13,099 nucleotides of DNA from Alphaproteobacteria bacterium (GCA_029263555.1 JAJUFW010000028.1:1-13099), one strand, 5' to 3'. Counted from the first letter of the stretch, positions 5,814 to 12,481 are shown. Numbers and translations: made by a program. The notes: generated by a model not told the origin, from the sequence alone.

Positions 5814-8546
5814 ATGTTGAGCCTGGGATCGCTGGTTTTTCTCAGTCCCTGGATCCTGCTGGCCCTGGGTCTCCTTCCGGTTATCTACTGGCTGCTCCGG
5901 GTTACCCCGCCGACGCCGCGGCGGCTGAGATTCCCGGCGATCCGGCTGCTGCAGGACCTGATCGCGCGGGAGGAGACGCCCGAGCGGACGCCCTGGTGGC
6001 TCCTGCTGCTGCGCCTCTTCCTGGCCGCCCTGGTGATCGTCGCGCTTGCCCGGCCGCTTCTCAATCCGAGTGCCGAGATGCCCGGCAGGGGACCGGTCCT
6101 GCTGGCCGTCGACAATGGCTGGGCCGCCGCCCGCGACTGGGGCGACAGGCAACGCCTGATGACCGAGGTGATCGAGCGGGCCGACCGGGCCGGGCGCGAG
6201 GTGATCCTGCTGCCGACCGCGCCCCTGCCCAATGGCGATCCGGTCGCCGCGACCGGACTGCTGAGGCCGTCCGATGCCCGGGGCCTGGTCGAATCCCTGG
6301 CGCCGTCCCCCTGGCCTACGGACCGCGCGGCCGCCGAGCGGGCGCTGGCCGGGCTGCAGGCGAACGGATCTGTCCATGCGGTGTGGCTGAGCGACGGGCT
6401 GGGCGATCCATCGACCGGACGCTTCGTCACCGCCCTGCAGCGGCTGGGCAGCGCCGAGGCGGTGCTGCCGCTGCCCGGGCGGACGGCCCATCTGCTGATG
6501 CCGCCGTCGACCGAGGGCGCGGATCTCGTCGCCCGGGTGCTGCGCGCCGCACCGATCGAGGAGTCGACCCCGCTGACGGTACGGCTGGCAACCTCCGACG
6601 GACGCATCCTCGCCCGCGAGCCTGTCGTCTTCCCGCCGGGCGAAACCGCCGGCGAGACGCGCTTTTCCCTGCCCGCACAGCTGCGCAACGAGGCCGTGCG
6701 GATGGAGATCGAGAACGAGGCGACGGCGGGCGCGGTCGTGCTTCTGGACGAACGCTGGGCCCGACGCCCGGTCGGGATCGTCTCCGGCAGCGTCCAGGGT
6801 GAGAATCAGCCCCTGCTGTCGGACACCTACTACCTGGAACGGGCGCTGGAGCCGTTCAGCGAGATCCGTCGCGGCGATGCCGGAACCCTGATCGAGGGCG
6901 GGCTGGCCGTTCTCATGGCCCCCGACGTGGGAGCGTTCCGGCCGGACGAGGTGGACCGTCTGAGCCAGTGGATCGAGCGGGGCGGCGTCATGGTCCGCTT
7001 CGCGGGACCCCTACTGGCGACGAACCCCGATCCTCTGGTGCCGGTCCAGCTCCGGCTGGGCGACCGGATCCTGTCGGGCGCCCTGTCCTGGAGCGAGCCG
7101 GCGCCGCTTGCCCCCTTCGAAGCCGACAAGCCCTTCGCCGGCCTGACGATTTCGCCGGAGGTGAGGATCCAACGACAGGTCCTGGCCGAGCCGACCCTGG
7201 ACCTCGCCGACAAGACCTGGGTCAGGCTGGCCGACGGCACGCCGCTCGTCACCGCCGAGCGGCGCGGGCAGGGCTGGCTGGTTCTCGTCCACACGACCGC
7301 CGGGCCGGAATGGTCGAATTTGCCGCTGTCCGGGCTTTACGTGGAGATGCTGCGACGGATCGTCGGGCTTAGCAGCGGGGTTGCGGGCGCGGCCGACCTG
7401 CCGTCGATGGACCCGGTACAGACGCTCGACGGGTTCGGCAGGCTGGGCACGCCGGCGCCGACCGCGCTGCCGATCGCAGGACCAGCCTTCACGGAAGTCG
7501 AGATCGGCCCCCGCCATCCGCCCGGCTTCTACGGCACGGAGGACAGCCGCCGTGCGCTCAATCTCGGCCCCGCGGTCGGGCAGATCGAACCCGTGGGACC
7601 GATGCCGAGGGGTGTTTCGGTCACCGGCTACGAGACCCGGGGCGAGGTTCCCCTCATGCCCTGGCTGCTGGCGGCGGCGCTCGCCCTGCTCATCGTCGAC
7701 CTGGCCCTGGCCCTCGCGCTTCGCGGGCTGCTGACCCGTCCCCGCAGCCCCGGCGCCGCGCTGACGGCGCTGGCGCTGGCTTTCCTGGGCACGTCCTTCG
7801 TGGCGCCCCCGGCCCGGGCCCAGGACGACGACTTCGCCCTCACCGCAGCCAACGGCCTGTGGCTCGCCTATGTCGAAACCGGCGTGGCCGAGGTCGACGA
7901 CACGAGCCAGGCAGGACTGGAGGCGCTGGGGGAGGTGCTCAGGACCCGCACGGCGGTCGAAGCCGACGGGGCCATGGGCGTCGATCCCGAGACCGACGAG
8001 CTGGCCTTCTTCCCCCTGCTCTACTGGCCGGTCGTGCCCGAACAGCGCAGCCTGACCGGGACCGCGATCGAGAAGCTGAACCGGTACATGCTGAACGGCG
8101 GCACCGTCCTGTTCGACACTCGCGACCAGGGCGTCGGGGGCGGCGGACTGACCGGCGGTCCCGGCGCCCAGCGACTGCGGGAGCTGATCGAGGGCATGGA
8201 CGTGCCGCCGCTGGTGCCGGTACCGCCGGAGCACGTCCTGACCAAGAGCTTCTATCTCATGCAGGAGTTCCCCGGCCGCTACGACGGGGGCGAGTTGTGG
8301 GTCGAGAACGGCGAGGAAACGATCAATGACGGCGTCTCCTCCGTCATCATCGGCGCCAACGACTGGGCGGGCGCCTGGGCCGTGGGCGCCAACGGGATGC
8401 CCCGCTATCCGGTCGTTCCCGGCGGGGAGCGGCAGCGGGAAATGGCCTACCGGTTCGGCGTCAACCTGGTGATGTACGCGTTGACCGGCAACTACAAGGC
8501 GGATCAGGTCCACGTACCCGCGATCCTGGAAAGGCTGGGGCAGTAG
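5814..8546 (+). CDS. Membrane protein with BatA-like N-terminus, degenerate vWA domain and C-terminal DUF4159
   Basis: The N-terminus of this 910-residue protein matches the BatA/aerotolerance N-terminal domain: a helix at about 8-29, a basic segment with RRLRFPAIRLLQDL (36-49) and a second helix at 61-79. A vWA-like region follows, but its metal site reads D100-N-G-W-A rather than DxSxS, so metal binding is doubtful; WLSDG (191-195) keeps the later aspartate. The middle (about 310-520) resembles an amidotransferase-like fold without a visible catalytic triad. Two helices at 616-637 and 646-663 lead to DUF4159 (about 673-905; for example FFPLLYWPV and LNGGTVLFDTRD). The positively charged loops after helix 1 and after helix 3 predict that both large domains face the periplasm. 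The fourth helix ends in PPARAQ, like a signal-peptidase site, as if a secreted DUF4159 protein had been fused on. The ATG at 5814 follows GGGAGGG at 5797-5803. The gene sits between DUF58 and the vWA membrane protein. Confidence 0.9.
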   Translation: MLSLGSLVFLSPWILLALGLLPVIYWLLRVTPPTPRRLRFPAIRLLQDLIAREETPERTPWWLLLLRLFLAALVIVALARPLLNPSAEMPGRGPVLLAVDNGWAAARDWGDRQRLMTEVIERADRAGREVILLPTAPLPNGDPVAATGLLRPSDARGLVESLAPSPWPTDRAAAERALAGLQANGSVHAVWLSDGLGDPSTGRFVTALQRLGSAEAVLPLPGRTAHLLMPPSTEGADLVARVLRAAPIEESTPLTVRLATSDGRILAREPVVFPPGETAGETRFSLPAQLRNEAVRMEIENEATAGAVVLLDERWARRPVGIVSGSVQGENQPLLSDTYYLERALEPFSEIRRGDAGTLIEGGLAVLMAPDVGAFRPDEVDRLSQWIERGGVMVRFAGPLLATNPDPLVPVQLRLGDRILSGALSWSEPAPLAPFEADKPFAGLTISPEVRIQRQVLAEPTLDLADKTWVRLADGTPLVTAERRGQGWLVLVHTTAGPEWSNLPLSGLYVEMLRRIVGLSSGVAGAADLPSMDPVQTLDGFGRLGTPAPTALPIAGPAFTEVEIGPRHPPGFYGTEDSRRALNLGPAVGQIEPVGPMPRGVSVTGYETRGEVPLMPWLLAAALALLIVDLALALALRGLLTRPRSPGAALTALALAFLGTSFVAPPARAQDDDFALTAANGLWLAYVETGVAEVDDTSQAGLEALGEVLRTRTAVEADGAMGVDPETDELAFFPLLYWPVVPEQRSLTGTAIEKLNRYMLNGGTVLFDTRDQGVGGGGLTGGPGAQRLRELIEGMDVPPLVPVPPEHVLTKSFYLMQEFPGRYDGGELWVENGEETINDGVSSVIIGANDWAGAWAVGANGMPRYPVVPGGERQREMAYRFGVNLVMYALTGNYKADQVHVPAILERLGQ

Positions 8547-8549
8547 CCG

Positions 8550-10610
8550 ATGCTGGACAATCTGGCCGTCGATTTCTCGCCCCTGCTGCCCTGGGCGGTC
8601 CTGGCGCCCCTGTTCGGCGTTGCCGTTCTGGTGCTGGCGCTCGGGCTCTGGCGGCGCGCGCCCGGCCTCGTCTGGCGGAGCCTGGCAGCGGCGGCGCTTG
8701 CGATCGCATTGCTCAACCCCGCCCTGGTGCAGGAGGAGCGCGAGCCGATCGACGACGTCGCGGTGATCGTGGTCGACTCCTCACCCAGCCAGCAGATCGG
8801 CGAGCGCCGCAGCCGCACGGAGGCCGCGCTTGCCGAGCTGGAAGAGCGCCTCGCCCAGTTCGACGACCTCGAGGTCCGCGTCGTCCGGCCCGAGAACGGG
8901 GTCGCCGACCTGGAGCAGACCAAGCTGTTCGAAGCCCTGGAGGCCGCGATCACCGACGTGCCCCGCCGCCGGATGGCCGGCACGATCCTGCTGACGGACG
9001 GCCAGATCCATGACGTACCCCGCGACCCGGCATCGCTCGCCGGAATGGGACCGGTCCACACGCTGCTGACCGGCGAGCGGGACGAGGCCGACCGGCGGCT
9101 GGTCGTCACCCGCGCCCCGAGCTTCGGGCTGGTGGACCGGCCGATCACGATTCGGCTGCGGGTGGACGACCTGCCGGACGGCGGCACCGGCGGGCCCGTT
9201 TCCGTGACCGCCTATCAGGACGGCAATCCCGTCCGCGTCCTGGCGCTGCCGACGGGGGTGGAGCGCGAGGTCGAGTTCGTCGTGGAGCACGGGGGCCAGA
9301 CGGTCATCGAGTTCGAGGTCGAACCGGCCGAAGAGGAGTTGAGTCTCGCCAACAATCGGGCCGCGGTCGCGATCAACGGCGTGCGCGACCGCCTCCGGGT
9401 GCTTCTGGTCTCCGGCGAACCCCACCCCGGAGAGCGGATCTGGCGCAACATTCTCAAGTCCGATCCCTCGGTCGATCTCGTGCACTTCACGATCCTGCGC
9501 CCGCCGGAAAAGCAGGACGGCACCCCGATCAACGAGCTGTCCCTGATCTCCTTTCCGATCCGGGAGCTGTTCGAACTGCGGCTCAGCGAGTTCGATCTGA
9601 TCATCTTCGACCGTTACCGGCGCCGCGGGGTGTTGCCCAATCTCTATCTCGCCAACATCGCGAACTACGTCCAGGAAGGCGGGGCCTTCCTGGAGGCGAG
9701 CGGCCCGCAATTCGCCCAGAGCTTCAGCCTGTACCGCACCCCTCTGGGCGACGTTCTGCCGGCCGAGCCGACGGGCGAGATCCTGGAGCAGGGATTCCGC
9801 CCGGTCGTGACGGAGCTTGGCCGCCGGCATCCGGTCACGGCGGATCTTGGCGGCGGGGCCGAATGGGGCCGCTGGTTCCGCCAGATCGATGTCCTGCCGA
9901 GAAGCGGATCGATCGTCATGAACGGCGTCGACGGACGGCCGCTTCTGGTTCTCGACCGGGTCGGAGAGGGCCGGGTGGCCCAGCTATCCTCCGACCAGAT
10001 CTGGCTGTGGAGCCGCGGCTACGACGGCGGCGGACCGCATGCGGAGCTGCTCCGCCGGCTCGGCCACTGGCTCATGAAGGAGCCGGAGCTGGAGGAGAAC
10101 GACCTGAAGGCGACGGTCGCCGGCAGCCGCATCCAGGTGGAACGCCGGCGGCTGGAAGGGGAAGCCGCGGGCGCGGTCGAGATCACGACGCCCGGCGGGG
10201 AAACCATCAGCGTCGAGCTGACGCCGACCGGCCCGGGCCGCGCCGCGGCCACCCATGTCGTCGACCAGCCCGGCATCTTCCGGATCACGGATGGCGACCG
10301 GTCCACGCTGGCGGTCGTCGGCACCCTGAACCCGCCGGAGCTGACGGACATGCGCACGACGGAGGAACGGCTCGCCGGCGTCGCCGAAGCGACCGGGGGC
10401 GGTTTCCACTGGCTTGCCGATGGCGCGGTTCCCGAAATCCGTCGGGTCCGGCCCGACCGCGTCGCGACCGGCCGCGACTGGCTGGGGCTTCGCGCCAATG
10501 GCGATTACGTCGTCACCGGGGTTCGCGAAGCGCCAATGCTGCCGGCTGCGCTGGTTCTGGCCATCGCTCTCGGCAGCCTGCTCGCCGCCTGGCGCCGCGA
10601 AGGGCGCTGA
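8550..10610 (+). CDS. Membrane-anchored vWA and amidotransferase-like domain protein
   Basis: This 686-residue protein has membrane helices at about 13-34 and 44-60, joined by a short basic loop, then a long soluble region and a final helix at 663-681 ending in WRREGR. By the positive-inside rule the soluble part is periplasmic and the C-terminus cytoplasmic. The vWA domain has a complete metal-ion site: D76-x-S78-x-S80 (VVDSSPS), T124 in EQTKLFEALEAA and D150 in ILLTDG. A beta-rich segment (185-280) with LANNRAAVAI follows. RVLLVSGEPHPGE (283-295) then begins an amidotransferase-like domain to about 510, with FDLIIFDRY and YVQEGGAFLEASGP but no convincing nucleophilic cysteine, so enzyme activity is doubtful. 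The gene starts three bases after the preceding stop and ends the operon. It is the most likely vWA client or effector of MoxR on the periplasmic side, although an ATPase in the cytoplasm would have to act through the membrane proteins. Confidence 0.9.
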   Translation: MLDNLAVDFSPLLPWAVLAPLFGVAVLVLALGLWRRAPGLVWRSLAAAALAIALLNPALVQEEREPIDDVAVIVVDSSPSQQIGERRSRTEAALAELEERLAQFDDLEVRVVRPENGVADLEQTKLFEALEAAITDVPRRRMAGTILLTDGQIHDVPRDPASLAGMGPVHTLLTGERDEADRRLVVTRAPSFGLVDRPITIRLRVDDLPDGGTGGPVSVTAYQDGNPVRVLALPTGVEREVEFVVEHGGQTVIEFEVEPAEEELSLANNRAAVAINGVRDRLRVLLVSGEPHPGERIWRNILKSDPSVDLVHFTILRPPEKQDGTPINELSLISFPIRELFELRLSEFDLIIFDRYRRRGVLPNLYLANIANYVQEGGAFLEASGPQFAQSFSLYRTPLGDVLPAEPTGEILEQGFRPVVTELGRRHPVTADLGGGAEWGRWFRQIDVLPRSGSIVMNGVDGRPLLVLDRVGEGRVAQLSSDQIWLWSRGYDGGGPHAELLRRLGHWLMKEPELEENDLKATVAGSRIQVERRRLEGEAAGAVEITTPGGETISVELTPTGPGRAAATHVVDQPGIFRITDGDRSTLAVVGTLNPPELTDMRTTEERLAGVAEATGGGFHWLADGAVPEIRRVRPDRVATGRDWLGLRANGDYVVTGVREAPMLPAALVLAIALGSLLAAWRREGR

Positions 10611-10631
10611 GCGGCCGGTCCGGCTTCCGCC

Positions 10632-10853
10632 CTATTCCCAGTCGTCGCTGTAGCGCAGGCTGTATTCGGGCACGCCGGGGAATGTCCCCGGCCTGGCGGG
10701 CGGATGCATCTGCCGTTCCTTCAGCGTTTCAATGCGATGCCTTATTTCCTGTGGCCGAGGCCCCTCGCTCACGGCGCTGACGCCGGCAAGGGCAATACCC
10801 GACACCACGACGGCCGCGACCCACGCAGCCGGTATCGAGCCGATACGGATCAT
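10632..10853 (-). CDS. Small membrane-anchored or exported protein, 73 residues, unknown function
   Basis: I do not recognise this protein. The ATG at 10853 has a strong GGAGG seven bases upstream; the frame is open for 18 codons further, but that part has no start signal. Residues 8-27 form one hydrophobic helix (WVAAVVVSGIALAGVSA) after a short N-terminus with a single Arg. It could be an uncleaved anchor, or a signal peptide cut after GVSA. The remaining 45 residues are polar: a short charged helix (PQEIRHRIETLKERQ, 34-48), then a Pro-rich stretch and an acidic-aromatic tail, YSLRYSDDWE. The tail would be periplasmic. The gene converges on the MoxR operon with a 21-base gap, which lacks an obvious terminator. 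A candidate CRP-type promoter and a palindrome lie upstream. The start and the helix make a real gene likely. Confidence 0.7.
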   Translation of the reverse strand: MIRIGSIPAAWVAAVVVSGIALAGVSAVSEGPRPQEIRHRIETLKERQMHPPARPGTFPGVPEYSLRYSDDWE

Positions 10854-10860
10854 GACCTGT

Positions 10861-10865
10861 CCTCC
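10861..10865 (-). promoter_or_regulatory. Ribosome-binding site of the 73-residue protein gene
   Basis: GGAGG on the minus strand, seven bases before the ATG at 10853, selects this start over a longer open frame reaching 10907. Confidence 0.8.
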
Positions 10866-10872
10866 GGTCCGG

Positions 10873-10888
10873 CGGCCGGTTCCGGCCG
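10873..10888. repeat. 16-bp palindrome in the leader of the 73-residue protein gene
   Basis: CGGCCGG (10873-10879), TT, CCGGCCG (10882-10888) is a perfect inverted repeat with a two-base centre. In RNA it would fold as a six-pair GC stem with a four-base loop, ending seven bases upstream of the ribosome-binding site. It could be an operator or a leader hairpin. GC-only palindromes are fairly common in such genomes. Confidence 0.4.
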
Positions 10889-10925
10889 AAGCGCACTCCG
10901 GACCCATCCCTGACGGTGAGGGCGG

Positions 10926-10971
10926 AGAATAAGCCGCACCAACGGCGACGGTCAGTGACAGGGATCACTGG
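10926..10971 (-). promoter_or_regulatory. Candidate CRP/FNR-family activated promoter
   Basis: The + strand reads CAGTGA (10953-10958), six bases, TCACTG (10965-10970): the GTGA-N6-TCAC pattern of CRP-family sites with a perfect dyad. On the minus strand CTGACC (10955-10950) and TATTCT (10931-10926), 18 bases apart, resemble -35 and -10 boxes (four of six each). The start site would be near 10919, placing the dyad centre at about -42, the position of class II CRP activation where the site overlaps the -35 box. The promoter would drive the 73-residue protein gene. Its position and symmetry agree, but the regulator is not identified. Confidence 0.45.
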
Positions 10972-10988
10972 CCGAAGATCCCTGACCG
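10949..10988 (-). repeat. Overlapping inverted repeats just past the methyltransferase stop
   Basis: Two further pairings cover this segment: CGGTCAG (10949-10955) with CTGACCG (10982-10988), and CAGGGATC (10959-10966) with GATCCCTG (10977-10984). They share CTG, so a combined hairpin with a six-base bulge is possible, or the two can exclude each other. The element begins 12 bases after the methyltransferase stop and could end that transcript, although no T-run follows. It overlaps the CRP-like dyad. Confidence 0.4.
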
Positions 10989-10999
10989 GCACCGGGCGA

Positions 11000-11776
11000 T
11001 CATCGGCGCACGCAATGGAACAGGTGGTTGTCGTTGATGCGGAAACGCCGCCGCTGGTGTGCGCTCAGGAACGCCCGGGAGGCGACATGCCGGACCTCGA
11101 ACCCCGCGCCGGCGAGCCGGTCGACCAGGTCCAAGCCGTAGATGCGGTAATGATAGGGATGCCCGAACCGCGCCATCCGCTCCGCAGGGGACCGGATGCC
11201 GGCGCCCTCGGGCGAGACCGGCAGACGGGGATCGAAAGGCACCATGACGATCGCCCATCCGCCCGGCCGCAGGATGCGGGCAAGCTGGGCGAGCGCCGCC
11301 CGGTCGTCCGGGATATGCTCCAGGACATGGCTCGTCAGCACGACATCGAAGCTGCCGTGCGGGAACGGCAGGTCTGTCAGGTCCTCGCGTCGGTCCGCGA
11401 AGGGGCTGAAGCGGTCGACCGTCAGATATCTCAGGTTCGGGAGGTGCCGAAGACGATCCTCCAGGCACGGCTCGGGTGCCGTGTGCAGCACCCGGTAGCG
11501 GCCGCGGAATAGGTCGGTGCGCCGGCGGAGATAGAGCCAGAGGAAGCGGTGCCGTTCGACCGAGCCGCAGCCGGGACAGCAGGCGTTCCGCCGCCCCCGG
11601 AGGCCGAACGGAAGGAAGCGCAGGGCGTTCGTCCCGCAGATGGGGCACTGGATCACGCCCGCCCGGATGCGCGGCGCCTCCTGGGGCCGGTACAGGCCCT
11701 CCCGCCGGTAGACCTCAGCCTCGTCCAGCCCCTCGGCTTCGACTTTCGGCAGGAGATGGGAAAGTCCGGTCAGCAT
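11000..11776 (-). CDS. Class I SAM-dependent methyltransferase with N-terminal zinc ribbon
   Basis: This 258-residue protein opens with a short helical region, then CPIC (44-47) and CPGC (67-70), two Cys pairs that should form a zinc ribbon. A methyltransferase domain follows. The usual glycine-rich motif I is replaced by VLHTAPEPCLEDRL (96-109), a variant I associate with a subgroup of zinc-ribbon methyltransferases. The later motifs are clear: YLTVDRF (117-123) supplies an acidic residue for the ribose, DLTDLPFPHGSFDVVLTSHV (132-151) then LEHI is the standard post-motif, and ILRPGGWAIVMVP (168-180) is motif III. The C-terminus has GLDLVDRLAGAGFEV, also typical. The substrate is unknown; relatives occur near sugar and polysaccharide genes, but none is here. 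The start at 11776 has GGGAG about 11 bases upstream, a long spacing. The gene stands alone on the minus strand, divergent from the His-rich protein. Confidence 0.88.
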   Translation of the reverse strand: MLTGLSHLLPKVEAEGLDEAEVYRREGLYRPQEAPRIRAGVIQCPICGTNALRFLPFGLRGRRNACCPGCGSVERHRFLWLYLRRRTDLFRGRYRVLHTAPEPCLEDRLRHLPNLRYLTVDRFSPFADRREDLTDLPFPHGSFDVVLTSHVLEHIPDDRAALAQLARILRPGGWAIVMVPFDPRLPVSPEGAGIRSPAERMARFGHPYHYRIYGLDLVDRLAGAGFEVRHVASRAFLSAHQRRRFRINDNHLFHCVRR

Positions 11777-12002
11777 CGGTACGGCTGCTCCCTAGTCATT
11801 GCACGACGGGTTCCATGATCGGACCGAATAGAAGCGCGCCCCCCGGCAGGATGTTCAACGACCGATGCCGCGTCCGCGCCCGGCAGCAACATTCCCTTAC
11901 AAAAATCGGGGCGCCGGAAACCGACCGGCAACACCCGGACGAATCCGGGACATGCGCGCCGGATAGGCTGCCTCATCGAACAATCGAGGAGGAGGACCCG
12001 GA
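11777..12002. other. Divergent intergenic region, no gene seen
   Basis: These 226 bases separate the minus-strand methyltransferase from the + strand His-rich protein and must hold promoters for both. No open frame here has a start signal and convincing composition. TTGAAC on the minus strand near 11852 could be a -35 box, but no good -10 box lies at the right distance. An A-rich run (ttacaaaaatc, near 11897-11907) is the only AT-rich patch. Confidence 0.5.
11986..11996 (+). promoter_or_regulatory. Strong purine-rich ribosome-binding site of the His/Pro-rich protein gene
   Basis: GAGGAGGAGGA ends six bases before the ATG at 12003 and contains two overlapping GGAGG-type matches. It supports real and probably strong translation of the small gene that follows. 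Confidence 0.8.
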
Positions 12003-12329
12003 ATGAGAAACCCGCTCGTGATCATCGGCCTGATCGCCGCCACGGTCATCTCCGTGAGCGGCACGGCGCTGGCCGACCCGCATCCGCGATCGTACCACGA
12101 ACGGCCGCACCGTCCGGGACACGGATTTGTGCCTCCGCCAGGCAAGGCTCCCCATCCGCCGGCCGTCGTCCACCGGCATGGCCCGCCCCGTATCCTTCCG
12201 CCGCCGGTCCATGTGGCGCCGCCGCGAGGGCCATCCCCGGTCGAACGCGCGATCCTTTCGCTGTTCCGCCCGCATCCGCCGGCGCCGCCTCCGCCGCCGC
12301 GGCGCCATCATCATCACCACCACTGGTGA
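12003..12329 (+). CDS. Secreted Pro/His-rich small protein with a natural six-histidine C-terminus
   Basis: This 108-residue protein starts with a clear signal peptide: MRNPLVIIGLIAATVISVSG, then TALA with cleavage predicted after ALA (24) before DPHP. The mature part of about 84 residues is rich in Pro and contains 15 His by my count, and little that would fold. A short helix, SPVERAILSLFRPH (78-91), interrupts it. The chain ends PPPPPRRHHHHHHW. Such composition suggests periplasmic binding of Ni, Zn or Cu or a flexible spacer; both are inferences. It resembles small His/Pro-rich exported proteins seen in other alphaproteobacteria, but I do not recognise a named family. The start is well supported by a strong ribosome-binding site. 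The next gene, also exported, begins 152 bases later on the same strand, possibly from its own promoter. Confidence 0.8.
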   Translation: MRNPLVIIGLIAATVISVSGTALADPHPRSYHERPHRPGHGFVPPPGKAPHPPAVVHRHGPPRILPPPVHVAPPRGPSPVERAILSLFRPHPPAPPPPPRRHHHHHHW

Positions 12330-12359
12330 GGGCTGACCGTATCGGGGCGGCGGCGCAAC

Positions 12360-12384
12360 GGAACCTTCCTGATCCCGGCCGGTT
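12360..12384 (+). promoter_or_regulatory. Possible EcfG-type (general stress) promoter
   Basis: GGAAC (12360-12364), 16 bases, GGTT (12381-12384) differs by one base from the alphaproteobacterial EcfG consensus GGAAC-N16/17-CGTT. It lies about 100 bases before the ATG of the next exported protein. The same bases form a 6-bp inverted repeat (GGAACC/GGTTCC), so the match could have another explanation. Confidence 0.35.
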
Positions 12385-12481
12385 CCCATCGAAGACCCTT
12401 GTCTATCCATGGTCTCTTTGGACACACTTGGTCGTGGCAGGCAGCCGGTCGGGAAGGTCCGTTTCGAAGGAGCACCAGGCC

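Noticed and set aside
7011..8513. 500-codon open frame on the minus strand
   Set aside because: It is antisense to the 910-residue membrane protein, whose domains are clear. The composition is shadow-like and there is no start signal.
10611..10631. Terminator between the convergent MoxR operon and the 73-residue protein gene
   Set aside because: The stretch GCGGCCGGTCCGGC cannot form a stem with a workable loop, and there is no T-run.
12360..12386. GGAACC/GGTTCC as a terminator of the His-rich protein gene
   Set aside because: The stem is only six pairs with a 15-base loop and no T-run. The promoter reading fits better.
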